From the NCBI GenBank assembly GCA_016169945.1, contig JADLSH010000057.1:124001-188000 (forward strand): DNA of 64,000 nt, read 5' to 3'. Position numbers and translations under genes: made by a program. Source of the stretch: Trachythela sp. YZ-2020 (Eukaryota; Cnidaria; Anthozoa; Malacalcyonacea; Clavulariidae). Below are positions 59,501 to 64,000 of this stretch, piece after piece. Positions within the stretch are counted from its first letter, which is position 1. Every line of letters begins with the position of its first letter. Under the pieces are notes generated by a model, which saw only the letters and a program-made list of their open reading frames with translations, was not told where the DNA came from and did not search any database.

Positions 59501-61560
59501 GCGATTTTTAACGAATTTATTTCAATAAATTATGAAAAACGTTTTGAAATACTGTTTTCTTGCTGGTTTCTACTAAAACAATTAGATTATTCGCTCTCGA
59601 TTTCTATGAGATGATAGTTCATTCGGGCTTCGCCCTCGTCAACTATCACCTCGTAGAAATCTTGAGCTCATAATCTAATTGTTAAATAGTGGTTCCAGTG
59701 TAGTAAACGATAAACGATATACTTCAGGGTTTGTATAGGATCAAACTACCAGAAAAAATATAACAATTAAGAACTTCGATGTTTCCAGTGAAGGCCCTTC
59801 GTGTTGAAGTTTGTAGTCTAACATCCAAATGAAGTTGGCTATACTATTAACATCCAGACGAAGGTCTTCGGGCAAAACGTCAAAGTTCTTGTTGTATTTT
59901 TCAGGTAGTTTGATCCTGATATCCTTCAAGTATATAAACGAAAGAAAGTAACCATATTCATTCTAGATAACTCCTCTAAGTTCTGTCTGAATTGTTTTTC
60001 CCAGAGGCCCAGTAAGAGTTATGGCTAATATATATAATAGACCGAGTGTAGTGTTACTTCAGAAGGAACCCGGTTTCTATAGGGAGAAAATAACTGCGGT
60101 GTTTGATAGAGTCGAACTGGAACTTACGTAAGAAGCGAAATTATATAACCAGGCGTCGGTTGTGAAAAGACCGGATAGCGCTATATCCACCCCAAAGTGA
60201 TTCCTTCAACCTTTGTCAAAATGCCAGAAAATCGTCGAATCTACTGACGGATATGGACCCCACTAAAAGCTTCAGTGGCGGAAATTTCGTTGGAGTGGTT
60301 TACGTAAAGTAGACAATATGGCGGCCTGAAAAGGCTAGAAAAAAGCCTATTTTTAATGTAAATGCATGGGGGTTTGTCATCATCATTATAATAACAATCA
60401 ACCTCTTGGCTCGTGAGATATTATTTTCCCAAGAATCATATATAAGGCTTCTCACCTTGCAAGTGTTATTATTGTAGGTTTTGGTATAGACGATAAAAAA
60501 TGTTCCAAATTCGTGACCATCTGTACGATATCGCGATCATCAGTGACGTGAACGGGAAGATTGGTTGTCATTCCAGCAGAGTGTAGCTGCAATACCAAAT
60601 GGTAGATTAGCTATAGTACATTCGAGATAAACTTCTTGAACGCGCCGTGCCAGTGTAGGTAGCGTCTATACGATAAGCTTCGCGTCTTTAGGATAAAACT
60701 ACCTAAAAAATTCAACAACAACTTCGATGTCGAGCGAAGGCTATACTAACTTCCAGACGAAGGCCTTCGCTTACGTCAAAGTTCTTGTTGAATTTTTCAG
60801 GTAGTTTTTAAAATCCTAAAGACCCGAAGCTTATTCGAGATAAACACCTACAGTAACACAACGTTCCTGTGTGGATGGTTACATGCAACGGATGGCAGGT
60901 CCGCAGATTATCAAACATTTGCATGCATTTACTTGGATTCAGGTCAAGGGCCATTTCAATGGTTTCAAGTATTGACCCGACGTAACGTTTGCACCATCAC
61001 AACGAATACCTCTGTGGAAAGCAATTCATAACGCTTGTATAAAAGGAGTGATGGTAGGATTTGAACTGTTTTGTTTCTCAACTCCGATAAGGTCTGTCAA
61101 TCTTCAATTGACTCAAAAACAAGGAAAGGTGTCAAAAATAGACATGCATAATGAGCTGAGGCAGTTTAATGCATTTTACACCGGTCGCTATACCCAACTC
61201 ACATTTACTAGTAGATGACTCGCACGTCTAGTCACCACTGTTCTGATAATGTAAGCATAGAATGGAACAAAGATAACCAAGCATTAGAATTATATACGTG
61301 AGTAAATTGGGTGGCAACTGGCATAGGTCAATGGGCCGAAAATGCTTTTACAAACATCTGTATTCTCTTACCATTTCATGATCAACAAGTTCATTACGTG
61401 AATCTCTCCATTTCTTAACGAACTCCATAAACTCCAGATCAATAGATAATGGTTGTTTTTCTGCGTCTGAAGTATCAAGTTCGTTTTCTTTGAGGAAATT
61501 TAATGTTTTCTCAAGTCTTTGAATGTTCTTCTTGTGCTTTTGTGATGCATCAATCATGTC
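53516..61560 (-). CDS. Unidentified protein, four consecutive exons (partial gene model)
   Basis: Exons 61372-61560, 60456-60586, 59145-59264 and 53516-53701 have GT donors and AG acceptors, stay open, and join in phase (0, 2, 2, then open). Together they encode about 208 residues, largely helical and charged: DMIDASQKHKKNIQRLEKTL, FVKKWRDSRNELVDHEM, FIQSCLITCLENCYKETVEL, RLRESIALLTEKSDGFVHSF, FEKLINLEASVSEARSC. I do not recognise the family. Cys residues are few and no membrane segment is visible, so a cytosolic protein is likely. The 5' start and the 3' end were not found. Upstream exons may lie beyond 62.3 kb, which would place the DUF2585-like gene inside an intron. The intron at 53702-59144 hosts a nested transposon cluster. 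Confidence 0.68.
54010..56180. other. Intronic stretch of the unidentified gene, no gene seen
   Basis: AT-rich sequence with a short ATT triplet run near 54450-54470 and no convincing exon or element on either strand. Confidence 0.45.
56259..58657 (+). mobile_element. 5'-truncated LINE A (reverse transcriptase remnant), itself interrupted
   Basis: Coding on the plus strand from the RT catalytic motif (CDMFADDTQL at about 56268) through MAANKLSLNKSKTEYM and LRRLRDLVDVRTL, broken at 56639 and resuming at 57987 with LVTVYKTLIQPHFDYCSQVW and LQRLQNRAARIITKRGY to a stop at 58466. The 3' end is the tandem TTGATTGATTGATT typical of CR1/L2-like LINEs. AATTTG on both sides (56253-56258, 58658-58663) marks the target duplication. 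The upstream RT and any endonuclease are missing. Confidence 0.9.
56640..57986 (-). mobile_element. 5'-truncated LINE B inserted in LINE A (reverse transcriptase ORF)
   Basis: The minus-strand frame 57961-56828 (377 codons from its first ATG; RT similarity starts slightly upstream with PISLTNVI) shows RT motifs in order: SFDLKKAFDSVSH, NKGVPQGTVLGPFLFSLMIN, LVKFADDMTV, MSLNLNKT, and a C-terminal SYGIEVWGSAL. The frame is uninterrupted, so it is young, but the 5' half (ORF1, endonuclease, first RT block) is gone. The 3' tail is (AATAAT)n, complement at 56640-56654. CTTTA at 56635-56639 and 57987-57991 is the probable target duplication. Confidence 0.92.
58807..58948. mobile_element. Second copy of the TAGCCTGC palindromic MITE (right end lost)
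   Basis: TAGCCTGCGTGGCAGGCGTT, GGGAGGGAGTTTTGTTTAGA and GCGCGC arms match 13636-13786. The right arm ends at CCCCAACAATAG and lacks the terminal GCCACGCAGGCTA. Confidence 0.85.
59321..59691. mobile_element. Inverted-repeat element (CACTATTTAAC ends)
   Basis: CACTATTTAACCATTAGATT ATGAGCTCAAGATTT..GAGGTGATAGTTGA is mirrored by TCAACTATCACCTCGTAGAA ATCTTGAGCTCATAATC..GTTAAATAGTG. The centre holds a second inverted pair (CGCTATCTA / TAGATAGCG). Intronic in the unidentified gene, 56 bases from an exon. Confidence 0.87.
59692..59937. repeat. GAAGGCC-core palindromic element, copy 8
   Basis: AGGATCAAACTACCAGAAAA, AAGAACTTCGATGTTTCCAG and TGAAGGCCCTTCGTG pair with GACGAAGGTCTTCGGGCAAA, ACGTCAAAGTTCTTG and CAGGTAGTTTGATCC. 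Confidence 0.8.
60273..60378. mobile_element. Left-end fragment of the CAGTGGCGG MITE
   Basis: CAGTGGCGGAAATTTCGTTG, GTTTACGTAAAGT.GACAAT, AAAAGCCTATTTTTAATGTA and GGGGGTTTGTC match the family described at 56191-58779. The right end is missing. Confidence 0.7.
60625..60835. repeat. GAAGGCC-core palindromic element, copy 9
   Basis: GCCAGTGTAGGTAGCGTCTA, TACGATAAGCTTCGCGTCTT, AAACTACCT, CAACTTCGATGTCGAGCGAA pair with CCAGACGAAGGCCTTCGCTT, GTCAAAGTTCTTGTTGAATT, TTTCAGGTAGTTTTTA and AAGACCCGAAGCTTA. Confidence 0.82.
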
Positions 61561-61599
61561 CTAAAAAGGCAAAAAGTCTAGCTTATTGAACTCAGACTT

Positions 61600-61745
61600 A
61601 CAGGGGTCACATTCGCGAGGTCGAAATTTCGTGCATTGAATACCATAATGTAATTTGACTCTACACCAAACACCAAAGTTGACATATAATTCTACGAAAT
61701 CACCACAGGTGTTCTTCGGGTAATCCGGTTTCCTCCTGCAATAAG
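61600..61745 (+). repeat. Degenerate SINE fragment
   Basis: GGTGTTCTTCGGGTAATCCG GTTTCCTCCTGC is a decayed version of the GGTTTTCTCCGGGTACTCCG central domain. The frame that crosses it on the minus strand (starting MSSKAVVSYC) is therefore not annotated as a gene. Confidence 0.6.
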
Positions 61746-61832
61746 AGACGACGGCTTTACTGGACATCGAGGAAGAACAGTTTCATACTGATTCACTCTC
61801 CTCCGAGGCTTGAAAGCTTTGAAAAAGTATCT

Positions 61833-62300
61833 AGTCGTCTTACACGGAGTTTCGTGCAGTGTGGGGGGAGCGCGCGGTCTCGAGCATTTTTATTAGTCCT
61901 ACACGAAGGTTTTCTGTCTTCCCGTCTTTCCCCGCGCGCTCGCATTTGCAAATCCCCTATTTTCCCCCATGTGTACATATGAAATTAGGGAGAGCAACTC
62001 CCTCATGTCTTTTTTAAAATAAAATCTCACATTTTTTTTTGAATGACATGGATTTGTATAGATATGTATTGTTCACTTTTTTTTTTATACCTTATATTCT
62101 ATATAATATATATTCTTATAATATATATTACTATATACTATCTACTTATATTTTGTAATCTTGTTATTACCACGCCCCTTGAACAAATCCTGCTATAGGG
62201 TGACAAATGTTAGGCGATTTAAATAAAGTTTTTCTATCTATCTTCTATCTATGTACCGCACGCTCCCAACCCGCTTCACGAAACTCCGTGTAAGACGACT
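61833..62300. mobile_element. Inverted-repeat element with embedded LINE tail
   Basis: AGTCGTCTTACACGGAGTTT CGTG and its inverse CACGAAACTCCGTGTAAGAC GACT bound the element. Inside, AAATAAAGTTTTTCTATCTA followed by CTATCTATG (about 62220-62255) looks like the 3' end of a LINE, with no coding part. Confidence 0.8.
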
Positions 62301-62489
62301 AAATATTTTTTTAAAGCTCGCGAGCCTCTGCGGTGGAGAGTGCGACTGTTTAGTATTGACAGCTATCCGTTAAGGTTAATGAAAACAGAACCTCCACGGA
62401 AATAGTCTATTTATACACTATATGAATTCCAAAAAACAACATAAACAATTCCGTTCAATTTGAAAACAGAAAATGCAAATTTCTTTAAT

Positions 62490-62680
62490 AAAGATTTTAA
62501 TTTCAATTTATGCAAGCTATATTAGTCACGTTTCATCAATATTACAATAAGATATTTCAAAAACAAAGTACTTAAAATATTATTCAGTCAGCATAGTCTA
62601 TTGTTGTCGTTCTTCCTTTCTTGCTAACAGTTGCTATCTCGACTTCTTTCGCTTGCCAGTTGATGATTTCAATTACAGTT
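62490..62680. repeat. Degenerate tandem copy of the 3' end of the DUF2585-like gene
   Basis: CATCAATATTACAATA, AAACAAAGTACTTA, CTTTCTTGCTAACAGTTGCT and ATCTCGACTTCTTTCGCTTG CCAGTTGATG align to about 62695-62870, which covers the last codons and 3' UTR of the neighbouring gene. The copy is not in frame with anything. Confidence 0.75.
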
Positions 62681-62799
62681 CATGTAAGCTACGTGTATCT
62701 TGAACAACGTCTCATCAATACATTACAAATACAATAATCAATATTCATTGCAAAGACAAAGTACTTATGTTCTTATAAAAATATCCTTCCGTCTGCAGT

Positions 62800-63546
62800 T
62801 TATTGCTTACTCTCTTCCTTTTTGGCTATCTCGACTCCTTTCTCTTGCCACTTGCTGATGCTTTTGTTCGGCTTAATCAACGTTAACAATGTTATGGTCA
62901 AACTGTCTCTCATGTATAACACAAGCGCTACTTCAACGACGAAATAGAACACAATGCTGAGCCAAAACTTCCCGAGTATTGCATGAAATAACATTGAAAT
63001 ACTGTAGCCCACTTCACAAGCTATAAGATCACCGATTATATTTTGGTACGAATCGCCTTGATATTCGCCAGAAGTGCCGCTCGATTCTCGATAGCGAGCG
63101 ATAACACTTTCGCTATTTTCCAGCAGCTCCCACGAGAGCTCGAACGCAAACATAACTAGATAGCCAACAGACGGCCCAAATCCGAGCAAAAACCACAAGT
63201 AGTACAATACAACTCCATGTAGAATATGTGTAAAGCTATACGGGTCGAATATATGCTGAGACACCTTCGGACTGTACCATTGGGGGACAAATAATGGCCA
63301 CCAAGCGCCGTTATGCCAAGCCATTCTCAGATAGTGCCAAATTAGATATTTCAATGCTTCAGTTGTGTAAATTTGAGCTCGTTTGAGATCATATCTTTTA
63401 TAGGTAACGGGGCACAATAATAGCAGCATCCAGCTGTTATCCGATGACGCATTTAAATATAATTTACGTAAATTTATCCCGTAAATTGACTGAGGATTGA
63501 CGCCGATTCTCAAGTTTCGTGACGTAATATATCGTGGGTAAGTCAA
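62800..63546 (-). CDS. Intronless multi-pass membrane protein resembling DUF2585/UPF0314
   Basis: A single 248-codon frame. Motifs in order: WHNGAWWPLFVPQWYSPK, then QHIFDPYSFTHILHGVVLYY, LWFLLGFGPSVGYLVMFAFE, LSWELLENSESVIARYRESS, YQGDSYQNIIGDLIACEVGY. From recall, bacterial DUF2585 (UPF0314) proteins share the SxHxLDPYSFTHxLHG, WE..ENS, RYR and GDS..NS..D pattern, and I match on these. About four or five hydrophobic segments are visible, with a charged tail (KWQEKGVEIAKKEES). Biochemical function is unknown for the family; the conserved His, Asp and Glu positions would suit an enzyme or metal site in the membrane, which is inference. No signal peptide is evident. The ATG at 63544-63546 is the first of the frame. 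Confidence 0.72.
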   Translation of the reverse strand: MTYPRYITSRNLRIGVNPQSIYGINLRKLYLNASSDNSWMLLLLCPVTYKRYDLKRAQIYTTEALKYLIWHYLRMAWHNGAWWPLFVPQWYSPKVSQHIFDPYSFTHILHGVVLYYLWFLLGFGPSVGYLVMFAFELSWELLENSESVIARYRESSGTSGEYQGDSYQNIIGDLIACEVGYSISMLFHAILGKFWLSIVFYFVVEVALVLYMRDSLTITLLTLIKPNKSISKWQEKGVEIAKKEESKQ

Positions 63547-63599
63547 AAGGTATTTTTGTGATGCATAATTATGACGTCATGGACGTGACAAAAAATTTC

Positions 63600-63791
63600 C
63601 AATTGACAATTTGTCGGAAATTTTGACCTAAAAAGGGCTAAAAACAGCCTATTTTGAGTGTAAATGGGGGATATGTCGGAAATTTTGACCTAAAAAGGGC
63701 TAAAAACAGCCTATTTTGAGTGTAAATGGGGGTTTGTCGGAAATTTAGGAGACTTTGCCCCCCCACCGGAAAACGTGAATTTCCGCCACTG
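63600..63791. mobile_element. Right-end fragment of the CAGTGGCGG MITE with internal duplication
   Basis: TTGTCGGAAATTTTGACCTA, AAAAGGGCTAAAAACAGCCT and ATTTTGAGTGTAAATGGGGG occur twice in tandem, followed by the end GTGAATTTCCGCCACTG. It lies just upstream of the DUF2585-like gene (minus strand). No left end is present. Confidence 0.8.
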
Positions 63792-64000
63792 AAACTGACG
63801 TTTGGGGCTTGGTGCTGACGTCACAGCGTACGATAATTGTTTAATTGCTGACTGCGTGGGCATTGCGAATAAGCCGACAAAAAAACTGCCGTAATGCATA
63901 ATGTACGTAATACGTAGGAACAACGCAATTGCTGCAACTTATAAGAAAGACTGATTTCAACGCATGCTAGTTAGAAATGCTTCTAAACTTTGTATCGTGC

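Noticed and set aside
60860..61020. Minus-strand frame ILETIEMALDLNPSKCMQMFDNL as an exon
   Set aside because: No usable splice acceptor before it in that frame, and the flanking exons already join in phase without it.
61561..61767. Cys-containing frame starting MSSKAVVSYCRRKPDYPKN as first exon of the unidentified gene
   Set aside because: It crosses a decayed SINE central domain (GAGGAAACCGGATTACCCG on that strand), and its best donor gives a phase that creates a stop with the next exon.

Overview
The window is nuclear DNA from an intron-rich animal, most likely an early-branching one and probably a cnidarian. Evidence: AT-rich sequence, 12 to 35 short exons per gene with GT..AG borders, conserved metazoan genes, a secreted fibrinogen-like family of a kind I associate with cnidarians, and many short inverted-repeat transposons. 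The species call is inference. I read no bacterial, phage or CRISPR features.

Layout. 1-12.4 kb (+ strand): the last exon of one fibrinogen-like secreted protein gene (1-249), then a complete 12-exon paralogue (4769-12179, 680 codons). 12.5-16.6 kb: intergenic, built from nested inverted-repeat elements and a 45-bp minisatellite. 16660-35467 (- strand): a complete 28-exon gene for Golgi apparatus protein 1 (GLG1/CFR-1/ESL-1 family); the 28 exons sum to 3246 nt, exactly 1082 codons. 36772-50982 (- strand): a complete 35-exon gene for the BEACH-WD40 protein FAN/NSMAF; its exons sum to 2796 nt, exactly 932 codons. 53516-61560 (- strand): four phase-compatible exons of a gene I do not recognise, with a three-deep transposon nest in one intron. 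62800-63546 (- strand): an intronless gene for a polytopic membrane protein resembling the mainly bacterial DUF2585/UPF0314 family.

The genes do not form an operon or pathway. GLG1 and NSMAF lie head to tail about 1.3 kb apart. Everything between exons is dominated by repeats: palindromic DNA elements with recoverable target-site duplications, tRNA-derived SINEs, two truncated LINEs, several minisatellites, and a 14-bp satellite in an NSMAF intron that carries 18 perfect TGACGTCA (cAMP-response-element) octamers.

Most notable: the CRE-octamer satellite, the LINE-in-LINE-in-hAT nest, several insertions dated relative to each other by exact target duplications, a palindromic repeat family with a hammerhead-ribozyme-like core, a DUF2585-like gene in an animal genome, and a double fibrinogen-like protein. 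Exon borders were read by eye. Agreement of phase along each gene is the main support.
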